Below are positions 40,101-52,865 of a stretch of 64,000 nt of DNA, in pieces. The notes under the pieces are model-generated. The model had not been told where the DNA came from. It did no database searches and saw only the letters and a list, made by a program, of their open reading frames with translations. Position numbers and translations under genes: made by a program. Within the stretch, counting starts at the first letter, position 1. Each line of letters begins with the position of its first letter. Source of the DNA: Arabidopsis thaliana (taxonomy: Eukaryota > Streptophyta > Magnoliopsida > Brassicales > Brassicaceae); NCBI RefSeq assembly GCF_000001735.4, contig NC_003074.8, positions 20,529,261-20,593,260 on the forward strand. The letters run 5' to 3'.

Positions 40101-41911
40101 TAACAACACTTTAAGAAGTGCTTATTTATATCATACTGGAAAGTCAAATGATCATACAAACTTTCCAGAATGAACCAAAAAACTTCTATAATCGATTTGA
40201 CAGATAAAGTAGAGTACCTCAAACTCTCTCAAAATTGAAGCGATAGATGAAGTGGTAGCAATGAGAGAAAGCATTTCCAGCTTGTATGCTTTCACTTGAT
40301 ATGCATCTGAGGAACAAATAAAGAAATTTTCGAAGTGTGGAGCAAAGAGAGAAGGGACTGCTTTGGCAAAAACTAGGATATTGCAGAGGACCTGCCACAA
40401 ATATGAATAAAGCGATGTTCAGAGAGCACATTTCGTCAAGACTACACAGCATGTGTGGATTGGACTAAACATTGGTGGGGGAATAATAGAATGTTACCAC
40501 ATATTTGGAGGCGCTAGATGACCTAAGCAAAAACAAGAGCGGTTTAACAATTTTCTTAACATCTTCCAGAGGCGCCATTATCCATTGAACGCCAGCTGCT
40601 GCTAGTACAACCGCACTGTTATTACTCCATAACAATGGAGATGTACACTGAAGCAGGATCTTAACATCTTCATTATGTGCAATAGATGTGGTCTCTTTGG
40701 TATCGAAAGCAGATGACACTGTATCGGTGCAACTGGATCTTGATAGATACTCATCTGGACCTTGAATGTAACATTTAGATACAAGACTGACCAGATTAAC
40801 ATCAAATGAATCACTTTTACCACCATCTTCTTTATCCAATGTAAGATCTCTGCCTAGGCCATCCTTCTCACAGAAGCCATTACTATTCGTACCATGTATG
40901 GACAACATCAAAGATTCCCGTACAAGTCCATGCCTAGCAACCACATAGCGCAAAAGAGTTCCTATGAGTAATATCTGACCCCACTCTTCAACGTCAGGGA
41001 GAATCTGGCACAACTTCTTATAGTTCTTCCCAATCAGTTTGAAGTTATTTGGACAGATAGAGGTGAATGCCGCTGCCGCAGCTCCAACTACTCCTGGAGA
41101 ATGGTCATTCAACAGTATCCCAACTAGCTGCAACAAGGTTATAATCGTTTCATTGAATATCTCCATTCGCAACCAAAACTCCTCAACCTAAGGATATTGA
41201 CAGGACAAACCTCTTCAATCGCAGAAGCATGTTCTTCCAGCCGCAAATCATGCAACTTCGGAAGAGCGTTTGCAGCACATCTCCGAACATAAACAGCTGG
41301 ATCTCTAGCACATTTACTCACAGCTGCAAGTGCAAGAGGTGCAATAACATGTAAGCGAATCCCAGCCATTGTACGAAGAGCCCAAGCCCTAACCAATGGA
41401 TTTGGATCCCCCAAGTCCTTTTGAAAATAGTTGATCGATAGCAATGCTTCATTTGGACGCCTACACAATCAATAGAAGCTAATCATGTAGATGCCCAAAC
41501 AAAAAGACATTTGCTGAATTGAATTCACATACTTTTCTGCATATTGTAGCAAATACAAGTAAACAAGCTTCTTCACTTCCGATGACTGTGACGCCACATT
41601 CTTCACCACCTGCCATTAAAATTCGTCCAAAAATTGTTTCAAAATCGGAGCAACAATTCTAGGATCAAAGGGATCAAACAAAATAAGGCAAACACCTGAG
41701 GAAAGAAATTGGAGACATCAAAGCCTTGAGCGATAAGAGCAAGGAGACGCTTAAGAGCTTCACATTTCTCAGATTCGAACTTGCTATCGAGAAGTGGAGC
41801 AATGTTGACGTCTTCCGGATCATCATAAAGATGAGCGTCAGTGCCGATCCGAAGCAACCCAGCTGAAGCTTTGCTAAGAGTCTCCGACGTCGAACCAAAC
41901 TTATTGAACAT
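37112..41911 (-). CDS. PAT2: AP-3 complex subunit beta (beta-adaptin)
   Basis: Large subunit of the AP-3 adaptor that sorts cargo from the trans-Golgi to the vacuole. Eleven exons, in transcription order: 41911-41696, 41609-41533, 41460-41211, 41127-40498, 40391-40218, 40016-39890, 39808-39699, 39541-39341, 39007-38064, 37873-37610 and 37466-37112, totalling 1115 residues, close to the size of animal beta-3. The N-terminal 600 or so residues form the armadillo trunk (LLDSKFESEKCEALKRLLAL; ARDPAVYVRRCAANALPKLH; LLNDHSPGVVGAAAAAFTSI). The hinge is extremely acidic and Ser-rich (SEESSETGDENGSSDYDSES). It is followed by a C-terminal appendage-like region. Shorter models that I recall at about 987 residues may use a later start or differ in splicing. 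In Arabidopsis, loss alters lytic vacuole biogenesis and protein storage vacuole turnover. AT3G55480 by order. Confidence 0.93.
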
Positions 41912-42910
41912 TCCAACTTTCCGATCAAATCCGATTCCGAAATTCAGAGAGCTGTGTAAGAGAGACAGAGACGATGAGACGAACTTTTCAGAAGAGAAGC
42001 CTGTGTTAGGATGATGGAATAGCCTTATCCAGAATCTGGATTGGATAAACCGGATCTTACTAAGTAGATCCTAAACCGGTTTGATAATCCGAATAAAGCC
42101 CATCAAGAATGGGCTCTTCAAAACCCTAAACCCATCTTATATTTATACGCTTAAGTCGCCTTCATCTTCATGTGATTTTCTTCTGTATATGCTTTCCCGA
42201 AAAATGAATCTGAAATTTTGTTTTGAATGAGTTTTTTTCTGGAATTTAAAATATTTGTGGGCGATGATTAAAAAGAGAGAGGCTTGAGAGGTGAGTGTGA
42301 ACAAAACTCTCATGGGATGGAGGAAAAAATTCAAATCGAAATCGAAGGAGAAATACATTTAATAAAATGTTTTTTTTTCCCTTTTTTGATTTAGGGTTCT
42401 TTCTTTCATACCTTTCCCTCGGTGACGGTCCTTCCAAGTTACACTTGATATGAGCCCTTCTACTATACTTTCGTTTAATTTTTGTGTTGGATGTGGTGTT
42501 CTTACTTCTTACAATGATTCCATGAAAATGTCGGTTAATTTGTAATAACAAAACTCACACATGTAATATCAGAATCGACTTCTTTAACAAACAAAAAAAA
42601 ATATCAGAATCAACTTGGCCATTCTTTGAAGAATTGATAACAAACACAATCGATTAATTTTGAGAGAAACATTATCATATGGCATTGTTATTGGTACGAA
42701 GAAGCAAAACTGAATCACCATTTAGATATGAATTTGAGTTAAATGAAGAGCACATAATTAAGTTAAGTATCGATCCATATTGCGACGAAAAGGTTTGCAA
42801 TTTGACTCAACCATAATCAAATGTATGTTACCCAGTTACATCATTTTGAGATTGTTATATGCTACAATCACCCTATTGGATAATTATGATAAGAAAGAGT
42901 TATAGGGAAC
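41912..42910. promoter_or_regulatory. PAT2 promoter and PSF3 downstream region
   Basis: Holds the PAT2 promoter (reading leftwards) and the PSF3 3' end. Close to PAT2 are an inverted AGCCCAT/ATGGGCT pair (42097-42115) and a telo-box AAAACCCTAAACCC (42120-42133). The rest is AT-rich and has no recognisable gene. Confidence 0.55.
42097..42133. promoter_or_regulatory. Site II inverted pair and telo-box, PAT2 promoter
   Basis: AGCCCAT, a five-base spacer, then ATGGGCT form a perfect inverted repeat, followed five bases later by AAACCCTAAACCC. Site II elements next to a telo-box are a known combination in Arabidopsis promoters of growth-related genes. It lies about 190 bases upstream of the PAT2 start. 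Confidence 0.6.
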
Positions 42911-44155
42911 TTAATTAGAATCCTTGCGTTTTCTTCCGAGTATTGAAGCTCTCTGGAATCTAGGACCACCTGTTCTCCACTTCTTGAAGGCTGTCATCGA
43001 CAAGTGAGCTGCTTCATACACTTCAAAAAGAACACAGAAACAAAAACAGATTGTTAATTTTGGTACAAGCTTGAGATGGTTAAACACTAAATTCACTACC
43101 ATTAGAGTTCAAAACATAAAGGCTACTTACAGTTTGTTTCTTCTTTTGTTAAAAACGACAAGTACTTGGAAGCTGTTATGTGAGCTGCTGTGTATACTTT
43201 TGTCAGTGCCTCTTTGTATCTGATCTTAAACGCAGTCGATAGCAAGATTCCCAGTGTTCTATCTGTGACCCTGTTTAGACCAAAATCAGTATGATTACCA
43301 CCACAGAAAATAGCTTTACTTTAATCCAGACACTGTAAAAATTAGACAACTTGCTTGATATATTCATGCTCAATTCACGTTGAAATCTTTCTACAACAGC
43401 TATCTTTCCCAAGGATTAGAAATTGACACCAGAAAAACCGACTTTTGTTCTTGAAGCCAAGAGATAAGACAACATCAAAATGAAGGGGAAGTGAGTGGAC
43501 AGAGTCTTAAAAGGAGGAACTCACAGTGGCTCTATCTTGCATCCAAATTCATAAAAGTATGGACATCGCGATCTAAGATCGACGTATGCAGCATCAGCCT
43601 GAACTTCAAGCCTCGTCCTGCACAAAACAAACAAAGCCATGAAAAGACTGCTACAGGGTAAAAGAAGCAACTGCTTAAAGGCCATCTGACCATAGATGCA
43701 GAAGAAAAAGAAAGAAAGAGAATCAAATTGACAATGCCAACATTACAGTTAAGCTACAGAATGCTTACTTTTGGTCAAAACAGGGAGGAAGGTTTATGGT
43801 AACAGCTTGCCTCAAATGCAACTCATGAGCAAGCCAGAAGGGAAGTTCAACTTTAGAGCCTTGTTCAGCCTGCACCAGAAAATCTCACAAAAATCATATC
43901 AGAAAGGAAAATATGATATATCCATTACAAACTTTTGCACTAGGAAGGAGAATACTGACACAATTTGTTTCTGCACTTGGATCAATAGTCACTCCGTTTG
44001 CTGTTTTATGGAATAAAACCGGTACAAACTGCAACAAGGTAACAATAGAGATCAGATTTCTTATTTGATAAAGAGAGCCTAAAGCAAAGCTATTGGAGAA
44101 GAAAGGTGACCTCTTCCTCTATAAGTATGTCATCAATGTCAAAGTACTTCGCCAT
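42911..44155 (-). CDS. GINS complex subunit PSF3
   Basis: Subunit of the GINS tetramer that, with CDC45 and MCM2-7, forms the replicative helicase at replication forks. Exons, in transcription order: 44155-44111, 44028-43960, 43869-43769, 43617-43525, 43270-43131 and 43020-42911, totalling 185 residues, the normal size for PSF3. Family signatures are MAKYFDIDDILIEEE at the N-terminus, the conserved VELPFWLAHELHLRQAVTI block, CPYFYEFGCKI, and the A-domain helices TDRTLGILLSTAF and YKEALTKVYTAAH. A basic tail (LGRKRKDSN) follows. There is no paralogous domain fusion. A second Arabidopsis PSF3 gene exists on chromosome 1. AT3G55490 by order. Confidence 0.93.
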
Positions 44156-45812
44156 CCCCTAACGCTGATTTCACACCACCTTAACCTTCAGATTAAATTC
44201 GCGGTCTGCGGGGAGTTAAAAGCAAACCATAAGACACTCAAAAGTCAAAAATCAACCTCTTAATAGATTGTCAGACTCAAATCTGAGATTTCAGATTTAC
44301 CAAAGCAATTCAAAATCAATTCAAAATAAGAAAGATGAAAGATATAGAGCACAAATCAAACCTTTACTCACAAACGAAGAATAGATCGAAGAAAAGATTG
44401 AAGAAGAAGAAGAGAGTGTTTGAAGAAGAAGAACTGAAGAAGAGAATTTTATATCGAAGAAAAAAAAAACAATTAAGAAAAGAAAAAAGTTTTAGGCCCA
44501 GCTCTATTGAAGCCCGAAACCTTTTCACCAAAACCCTATATAAGCCCGAAATTCTCTTTTTTGATTTTATTAGGGCTAGGGCTTTTAATTTCTTTAGCGG
44601 ACTAGTGCCGGCCCTAAATGTTAAGCCCGTTTTAACATCTCTAATTAAGAGAGTTTAGAACAGTAGTAACAAGTCCAAATTCATAAAACCTCTCTCCTCT
44701 AGTTAACACAAATGGCTGTTAAATCTACTCAATTCAGTAAGTAAATTTGTACAATATAAAGTCCAAATCTATTCAAATTCAATGCCAGTTCTGAGAGAAA
44801 TAAGGGTTTCCACATTCACAACGGCCGATTTGATTCCGACTAAGCTAGGTAAAGTTTCTACAATAGAACAAAAAACGATTTAGGTCTACGGATTGAAATT
44901 GACGCAAAAACCTTAGAGAAATGGGGGAAAACTTACATAAGAGGAATGCAAAACACAATTTGTTGAAGAGAGAAATCGGAGATGCTTGCGTTGGAGGAAT
45001 CAATTGCAACTTGCGAGAGAGAACTCGGGTCACTCGCTTACCGGATCGAACTGTATAAGATCAGTGGCTCGACAATCAAAAAAAAAAAAACTATTACTAA
45101 GTGGAAAAAAATGGTGAAAAGAAATAATAATTCTAAAATATATTTGTATTGTGAAAATAATCAAATTTAACTTAGTGATTTTTTCGCACAAAAAAAAAAC
45201 TTAGTGATTTTTAAAAAAAGTTTCACATTTCTTATATCAAAGAAAATTCAAACTTGATATAAATTAATTGATTGCATAACTAAATAAATCGATTCAACTC
45301 GATAGAGAAGATCAATTCTAAACTAATTTTAGTTGAATTATATAACTCATGTCAACAATGTCTTAGGATTCATGGTACTACTCAAGAGTTACTGTAGTGA
45401 ATTTCATAAGACACTCAGTGTTACAACTCTGAGAAAAATTTGCATAGAAGTAAGATCATTGTGCTACTACTATTGAATATATGAATTAAAATTAATATTG
45501 TAGCCACATTTTTCATGCTAACAGAGAAAAGAAGAGAAGATCGAACTTTAGTATAAGCAAGTGGTAGATTATATAATGAAATTTGACATTACAAGCAAAC
45601 CATGCATATAATTTTAAGAGCTGCGGGCTGTTTACAACTTTTATCAACAGCCACTTCAACTTGTCTTTCTTACACTTCCCAATAATTACCACATAACTCC
45701 CCAGCACAGTAAAAAGCTTAATAGAAAAATACATAGTCAAAGATGTGCAAATCGAAAGTGGAGCTTCTTTTTGTCTCTACCATTTCGAATGTTTCGGTAT
45801 CATCAATTCACT
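44156..45812. other. Intergenic region, PSF3 promoter and EXPA16 3' end
   Basis: Contains the PSF3 leader and promoter on the minus strand and the EXPA16 3' end on the same strand. An E2F-type sequence lies at 44197-44204. A TATATA-containing stretch with nearby GGCCCA and AGCCCG sits at about 44490-44545. A possible UTR donor (minus-strand ATGTAAGT) is near 44935. No further coding gene was recognised. Confidence 0.5.
44197..44204. promoter_or_regulatory. E2F-type site upstream of PSF3
   Basis: ATTCGCGG fits the plant E2F consensus WTTSSCSS and lies 42 bases upstream of the PSF3 start codon. PSF3 is an S-phase gene, so E2F control is expected. The match itself is only eight bases. Confidence 0.4.
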
Positions 45813-46842
45813 TTAGACCCTGAAATTCTTTCCGACAAAGGTTTGTCCAAACTGCCAGTTCGAAGGAGCGATGTTCCATGAAGTAGAGGTTCTACGATCG
45901 CTGGATGTAACACGGAAGGAAAGTGACTGACCAACGAGAACAGCATTAGACTGCCAGTTCTGTCCCCAGTTCCTAGTTAAACTCATCCAACCAGTCTTTG
46001 AACCTTTCACACTCGTCCTCGCGATGTCTCCTGCTCCGGCCACGTTCGTAATCAGCACCAAGTTGAAGTAACGGTGACCGTTGATCGTGAACCTTATCCC
46101 TCCACTCTTCCTACATGCCACCCTATACAAATACCCACATTTCGTAATCTTAGCATTTTGATTCATTGCATTTGCAACTTCTTTTATATACGAATCATTT
46201 CTCAAATCGTAGGCTACATATAGGGATGTTTAAGTATACCTGCGGTAAGAGATGGGGACAATGCCGGCACGATACTCAGCGATCTTGAGGAAAACGGGCA
46301 TGGCGAGGTCGAAATGAGAGCGTGGCGGGTTGCACCAGCCACCATTGTCGCTAGGCTGGGCTAAGTTTGGAGGGCAAAAGTTGGTTGCGGTTACGAAGAC
46401 AGAAGGATTACCCGGGTGACACCATTTGGGATCATTGACACATTTGATTTCGAAGCATGCGCCGCAGCTTTGACCACTGTTAAACAACGATGTGCTCAGC
46501 GCCGCCGTGTTTGTTCCGTATCCTTGGCTATACAGATTCCCGTATCCACACGCGCCACCTAAAATAACAACAACAAAAACAAAAGTAAATTAAAGGAACA
46601 AGAAACAGAGCACTCTGTTTTAGAGAGTTGGTATAATGATAAATGAAGTATGGTTCTTGAAATATGTGTTTAAGGAGAGTAGACTGACCCATTGTTCCCG
46701 AAGCATCGTTTCCACCGTAGAAAGTGGCGTGAGCGGTTTGCCAAGAACCACCTGAGAAGACTCTAGGGATTCCGGCGTCGGTGAAGCTCAAGAGAAGGAA
46801 GAGTGGGAATATGGTTAAGAGAATCAATGGATTGATTGCCAT
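45813..46842 (-). CDS. EXPA16: Alpha-expansin
   Basis: Secreted wall-loosening protein that breaks non-covalent contacts between cellulose and matrix glycans without hydrolysis. Exons 46842-46689, 46558-46240 and 46122-45813 give 260 residues. A signal peptide covers residues 1 to about 23 ([18 protein letters not shown]). The barrel domain has [20 protein letters not shown], the paired cysteines of [10 protein letters not shown] and the HFD motif in RSHFDLAM, which distinguishes the EXPA/EXPB barrel. The C-terminal CBM63 domain carries the conserved [14 protein letters not shown] and aromatic residues for cellulose binding. There are three exons with intron positions typical of alpha-expansins. 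AT3G55500 by order, and the number 16 is assigned by that position. Confidence 0.95.
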
Positions 46843-46949
46843 TTTGGTAAGTATTTTTAATTGAATTGGAGAAAGCTTGAGAAAATTGTTAGACTAGAAG
46901 GCTTAGAGAGGAACTTGAGGATGGTGGAAAATACACTTGTGAAGATCGC

Positions 46950-46957
46950 TATTTATA
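46950..46957 (-). promoter_or_regulatory. TATA box of EXPA16
   Basis: TATAAATA on the minus strand, 108 bases upstream of the EXPA16 start codon. Confidence 0.5.
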
Positions 46958-48560
46958 TTGGTGGAGAGAACTCCAAAGTTAGAGAAATAGATGGTACTGG
47001 CCGAAATTAGTATTTTTCTAGACAAATATTTAGAAAGTAGATGGTGAAAATATAGGTTCATAACCGTTTGTGATCTTTTTATTATTATTGCAATGAGATG
47101 AGATCTTTAATCCGATTAACTCTGGGATCTATTAATAATACAATGTGAGATTAACTTCAAATTAAAATAGCTTATTGGAAAATGTCCAACCACGTAGAAA
47201 TTATATCAGTCATACAATATAAACTAACAATTAACTGGTTCGTTCTTGAAGCAACGATGATGAAATAATTAAACAACGTAATAGAGAATTTGAGTTGACA
47301 TCATATGCATGACTTTGTCTTTCTAGTGTTCATAAAATAATTTCGAAGTTCTACCAAAAATATGAATAATGTGCATATGTATAAACTCTGCCATGGTTGA
47401 ACAAAAGTTTATATTTTCGACGCTTTTCAAATTAATACATTGATACTTTAGGTATATACGCCGTACACAGCACGTCTACGTAGCCAACTTTTGTCATGCA
47501 TGATGCATTTATACAAATCGAGTTATTTGTAAGTAATATCGTAAATTTCTATTTAAATCCAGTGCAATATATTTTTATCATTAAAAAATGCAAATCAAAC
47601 ATGAAGCATATGAAAAAAATACACCAGAACCATACATTTTATATTTAAAAAATTATCTACAACAACTATGCAATAAAATTATGAAAATGTAAATAATCAA
47701 TCCATTGGGATAGTTTTCATAATTAACAATAATATGTTGGCAAATCGAAGTGAGTGAAGCATGAGATGGAAATTAAAAAAGAGGAAAACAGTTAGGGGCG
47801 GTGACGGTGGAAGAGCATTAACGACATTTGGTGATGACAAAGCAGATCTATGCACCAACCAGATCTTGTATATCTGCCACATCATCCACGCCAGCAAAAA
47901 ATATACATACGTGTTATGTTTAATTAATCAAAGTTTATAGCTTCTCGTGGTTACAGATTTTTCTTTCTTTTTTTAGTAGATATGATAATGTGAAATAACT
48001 ATAAATCATAAGTCGTATCTAATTTAGTTAAAATTAAAGTGAGATACATTTGACATAATAGTGTATATATACGTGTAATTAGTGACGTGTATTATATTTT
48101 TTCCAAATGCACATGAACGCATACGTAACCACTTGCATGTGAATTTATTATCTACCTCTACTCTCTCCCGACGATTTCTCGTCTTTTCATTTATTTCATT
48201 CTTTATACAAAAACAGTTTTCACTTCTAGTTATGTCTATCTATTGTTCTTATGTATTTTATTATGTGTATATAGATGCCAATTCTCAATTTTTCATCTCC
48301 AACTAACAAAACAACTTGACGATCGATATGCTAAAACATTGTAAGGCATGTCCGTGTGTATTGAATGGTATCACAGTCTACGGAAGTTGCACATTAATGT
48401 GGAAAAATGTATGTCGAACAAATATAAAGTACATAAATAGATCTGACCCACTGCTCCAAGAGGACTAGGGTCTAGGGCATGTACGGCGTACGATCATGTA
48501 TTTGATCATCTGACAATGAAAACATGATATATAGCACAACCCAAAAGATCCAATCTGATA

Positions 48561-48597
<37 letters not shown>

Positions 48598-49713
48598 TCC
48601 AAATATATGTCAATGAAAACATGATATATAGCACAACCCAAAAGATCCAATCTGATATGATATATATGAATCCAACTATATGTCTTTAAAATATCGATTC
48701 ATTTCACATATATTGAGCAAGTATAGTACTCCTATAGTCTCCTACTGTATATGAGTTAATTCACTTATTAAGTTGTTACTATTGAACTTTGACATGGTAT
48801 TAGTGTATGGTTATTAATCCAAGTAAAGTTTGTTATCTAATCCTAAAATGATTTATAAAGGAATCTTTGATTTACATAACACTTGTTCTTTGATTTGATT
48901 TGAGAAACGTATCTAGGAACCTTTGTTTTGGGAAGAAAATGATGTGTGCGCTTAATTAATACTAATACAAAGCGCTGAAATCATGAAATAATGTCACAAA
49001 CATGTACATGCGCAGCAATTCCTTAGGCTTGGAATACAAGTAAGTATAGATGCTAATTATGAACTCCAAATCAAGCAATACATGAAATCATACAAAATGA
49101 TTTATAAAGGAACCTCGGATTTTAGCTTAAACATGATGACTTTTTATGTTTGTGCATAAATGAATCTTTGGTTTATTTAAATTAAACATGATCCTACATA
49201 TATGCTCCATCGAAATTTGAACACTAATATCATGGACAACCGATGAGATATTTGTTAATTAGAATTTTCTTAAGAAATAGCTAAGAAATCATTCTATAGA
49301 GAAAGATGTAATCGAAAATGTAAAATAAGACAGATTTTAAGTTCAAGATATAGTATTGAGTGTTATATATATCATCTCTAATTCACTTTTGACAAAACTA
49401 AAATTAAATCTGACACATAGTCACACTGTTTAACATAAACAGATTTCACGAGAGGATTTGTAGCATAAATTTGATAATTATAATTTTATCAAGTAAAAAT
49501 AATAAAATACCTATAATTATGTCGCACCATATTCACTACAATTGTTTATTCTCCAAAAACAAACAATCTTTTTGCTGTAAAAATGTTTAGATTTTTGTTA
49601 ATTTTCCTTTTTTTTTGTTTTTGGTTTACAGATTTTGTTTGTATAGACAAGGTCGGGCTGACCCGGATATTCGGATCCGTATTGTCGTATTGACACCGTG
49701 AACCCAACCAACC
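46958..49713. other. Intergenic region between EXPA16 and REBELOTE
   Basis: Long AT-rich spacer upstream of two divergent genes. It includes a 97-bp tandem duplication with an AT microsatellite (48514-48683). No open frame resembles a known protein, and I see no tRNA or transposon signature. Confidence 0.55.
48514..48683 (+). repeat. Tandem duplication with AT-microsatellite expansion
   Basis: The segment starting CAATGAAAACATGATATATA at 48514 is repeated from 48611. Both copies share the GCACAACCCAAAAGATCCAA stretch and end in GAATCCAA-TATATGT. The first copy has a long (AT)n run at about 48557-48594, while the second has only three or four AT units. Unit spacing is 97 bases. Confidence 0.9.
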
Positions 49714-49727
49714 AAAACCCTAAACCC
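49714..49727 (+). promoter_or_regulatory. Telo-box in the REBELOTE promoter
   Basis: AAAACCCTAAACCC lies about 245 bases upstream of the start codon, with a second AAAACCCTAG near 49858. Telo-boxes are enriched in Arabidopsis genes for ribosome biogenesis, which fits a NOC2-type product. Confidence 0.55.
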
Positions 49728-49971
49728 TTTTTTGACTTGTCTCTACTTGTTACTTCACCGCCGCGTTCTCAGTCTCTCAAATTCCTCTGTGCTTTCGATT
49801 CTTACCAGTGAATTTTTCTTATTTTACTTATCTTATGCTCGTATTTGGAGGAACTGAGCAAAACCCTAGTTGTTTAATTGGGTCAAATTTGTAGATTGAG
49901 AATCCAAATTTATCGACCTAGTTATTGAATCCCGAGTTGATACCTAGAAACCCTTTTGCAGTCGCAGTAAA

Positions 49972-52864
49972 ATGGGTAAGCTGGGGAAGAAAGCTAGGAA
50001 ATTTGCCAAGAAAAATCTCCAGTCTGTTGAGAAACGAAGCAGAAAGCTCAAGCCTTTTATCAAGAAGAAATTTGCAAAGAGTAAGTTATTCTTCGCTTTC
50101 ACTTCTCTTATGTTCCCTTTTTAGTGTTGGAATATTGGATACATAATGGTTGTGCTATAGTTGAAAGATTTGATTTTTTATTGTACTTTGTATCTAATTT
50201 TCTCGCTGATTGTTTAGAGCCAATGATAACTTTCTGTGGTTTTAGGAAATGAGCGTCACCAAGCAGGAGATAAACAGGAGAAGAAGGTAGAGCAACAACC
50301 TAAGAAGAGGTAAGAGTTTTGACTGTGTAGCTGTACAGTCCTGCCACTCAAACATCTGTGTGCAGTTATCCGTTTGAGTTTCTTGCATACGCTGCTTCTC
50401 TGTTCTTACTTTATTTAAGTAAAGTTTGCTCCATTTGCCTTTGTGTTTCATTAGTTTTTTAAAAGATTGATAGCTCGAATATTAGTTATGCACTGTGTGA
50501 AATGATTTCTCGCCTATACGTTTTCAGATGTCAAGAAGAAGAATTTCAGGATATAGCAATAGATGCAGTATTCGGAAAGGATGATGATGAAGTTCTCCGC
50601 GATGGTGATTCAGATAGTGATGGATATCTGGATGAGGTATTTAACTTAGTGTTTGGTGAAAATATGAACACAAATTTTGTTTTAGCTATTTTCTGTTGTT
50701 TCAGGTTTTGTTAGCATGCTCTTATTGTTTATACAGCAAAGTAACATTGAAACTATCAATCATCCCATGCAGTTGGTAAATGAAACTGACTCAGATATTA
50801 TGAAGTGCAAAGTACTCTCAAGATCTTTTTTAGCCACTTGCTGTGACATGGTTGATAAGGAGCAGTATGTTCCAGCATTGGTTAGATTGTTAAATTGGTA
50901 TCGAGCTGCATGTCAATATGGGCACGAACCATCAGGGATTGCTAGGCCTAATATATACTATGACATAGAAGACAGTGAGACATTTGCCAAGGTCATAATT
51001 TTTGTCCTCCAAAAAGCTGATCACACTTTTAGGAGTATCCTGGGATTATCAGATTCCAGTACTAAGGAGAAGATTTTGAAGTTGAAGAACAACCCAAAAT
51101 GGGATAGTTTAAAACCACTGGTCAAATCTTTCTTTCGAAGTACCTTGCATCTTGTTAAGCAGGCAGGAGACTTGGAGATAATATCTTTTACCCTTACCCA
51201 ACTTAGAGTCTCTATCGTGTTTTTGGCCGCATTTCCAGATCTTCTGAAAAAATTGATCAAGGTACACTCTATATATTCACTGTCTACCACACAGGAATTT
51301 TTTTATATATTGGACTACACTCATTAGGATCTAATTTTGCCTTATCTTTTTGACGGCGTTAGAATATCATTAGTAATAGTATATAGAGAGATGCATTGAC
51401 AAATCTTGGTTTACATCCTAATAGTAGCCTTGAGTAAACAATTTAGGTACTTTTCTCTAATTGACATTTTTTCCCAATGTTAGATATGATGTCTCTTTGT
51501 TTCCTCGAAAGTCAAGTTTTGTTGTGTAAATTGGTGCAGATATCTGTTCATCTGTGGGTAACCGGTGAAGAGACTATATCGCAGCAGGCTTTTCTAATCT
51601 TAAAAGACATCAGTATGGTTTTTAACTCGGAATGCTTTGATTCCTGCTTAATCAACATGTACAAAGCCTTTCTACATGACTGTGATATTCCAAAGGCAAA
51701 TTCAGAACAACGTCCGTTCCTCAGAGATTCTCTTGTTGAGCTATGCTCTCAAGATGTGCAGAAGTCTTATACCAAGGCCTCTGTTTCTATTACACAACTT
51801 GCCAAGTTATTGAAGATGGCTCTCGCTACAAAGAATAAGGTGCTTCTTAGTATTTGCATGCTTTTTCTTCTACTTAAAAGTTATCTTATTTGTCTTCTTA
51901 GCCTCTTTCAATTTTTGTAAACAGGAAGCTGTTGAAAAGATACATAGTGGGGAGTACATAAATTGTGTTGATCTCTGGGTAAATTTTATTTCTGCCAACG
52001 TTCAGGATTGTGATCTCCAGCCTCTGCTTTATACTATAGTTCAGGTTATAAATGGAGTTGCTCAACTAATTATTGGACCACGTTACCTGCTCCTAAGGGT
52101 CAAATGTATCCACTGGCTCAACCATCTCTCTCGTACAAGCGGTATATTCATTCCCATTGCATCATTGGTATTGGATATGTTGGAATATAAAACCACAAAT
52201 GATGGTGAAAAGCAAGAACAGAAGCTTGAAGCTGTCTCAACCGTAAAGGTTCGAAATTTAGCATTATAAATGCTCTGGAGTAGAAAGTTCTTACATAGTA
52301 GACTTTCAATATACATCATTCATTGGTAAGCTAATAGATTCTTTGTTTTGCAGCTGCCTAAGAATTGGTTGAAGTCCCAAAACTTCCAAGAACAGTGTAT
52401 CTTTTCTGTGATTGAACTGCTTGCTGTCCACTTTGCTCAATGGAGCTTCCATATATCATTTCCAGATCTTGCAACGATTCCCGTCATGAGGCTGAAGAAA
52501 TTTCACGAGAGAAGCACTATGGAAGGATTGAAGCGGGTGGTGAAACGCTTTATCGAGCAGGTAATTCTTATTCCCAAGATGAAAGCAACCAAACCAACCC
52601 CATCTACTTTTTGTGGAGTATTAAGAATCTTGGCTTGAATGACTCTCTTGTATTGATTTGAGAATGGATTTTGATTTGTAGGTAGAGTCGAACATTGAGT
52701 TTGTTCAGAGGAAGAGAGATGACGTGACTTTTTCTCCAAACGATCAACAATCTGCAGACACGTTTATGCAGCTTGAAAAGCAAAATGCGAATGCTCCTTA
52801 TACACAATACTATCAAAGCATCATAGACAAAGCTCTTGGAACAAACAAGAAGAAGAAGAAGTGA
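49972..52864 (+). CDS. RBL: NOC2-like nucleolar ribosome-biogenesis protein
   Basis: NOC2 family proteins shuttle with pre-60S ribosomal particles. This one (REBELOTE) also limits floral meristem activity in Arabidopsis. Exons 49972-50080, 50246-50309, 50528-50636, 50737-51261, 51540-51839, 51925-52248, 52354-52560 and 52682-52864 give 606 residues. The N-terminus is highly basic (KLGKKARKFAKKNL; KLKPFIKKKFAK), a likely nucleolar signal. It is followed by an acidic stretch (DDDEVLRDGDSDSDGYLDE). The conserved Noc2 repeat domain fills exons 5-8 (WVNFISANVQDCDLQPLLYT; GPRYLLLRVKCIHWLNHLS; LPKNWLKSQNFQEQ). It ends in KKKKK. The fourth exon could instead begin at 50773, 12 codons later. Both acceptors keep the frame, so the protein may be 594 residues. 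Confidence 0.9.
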
Positions 52865-52865
52865 G

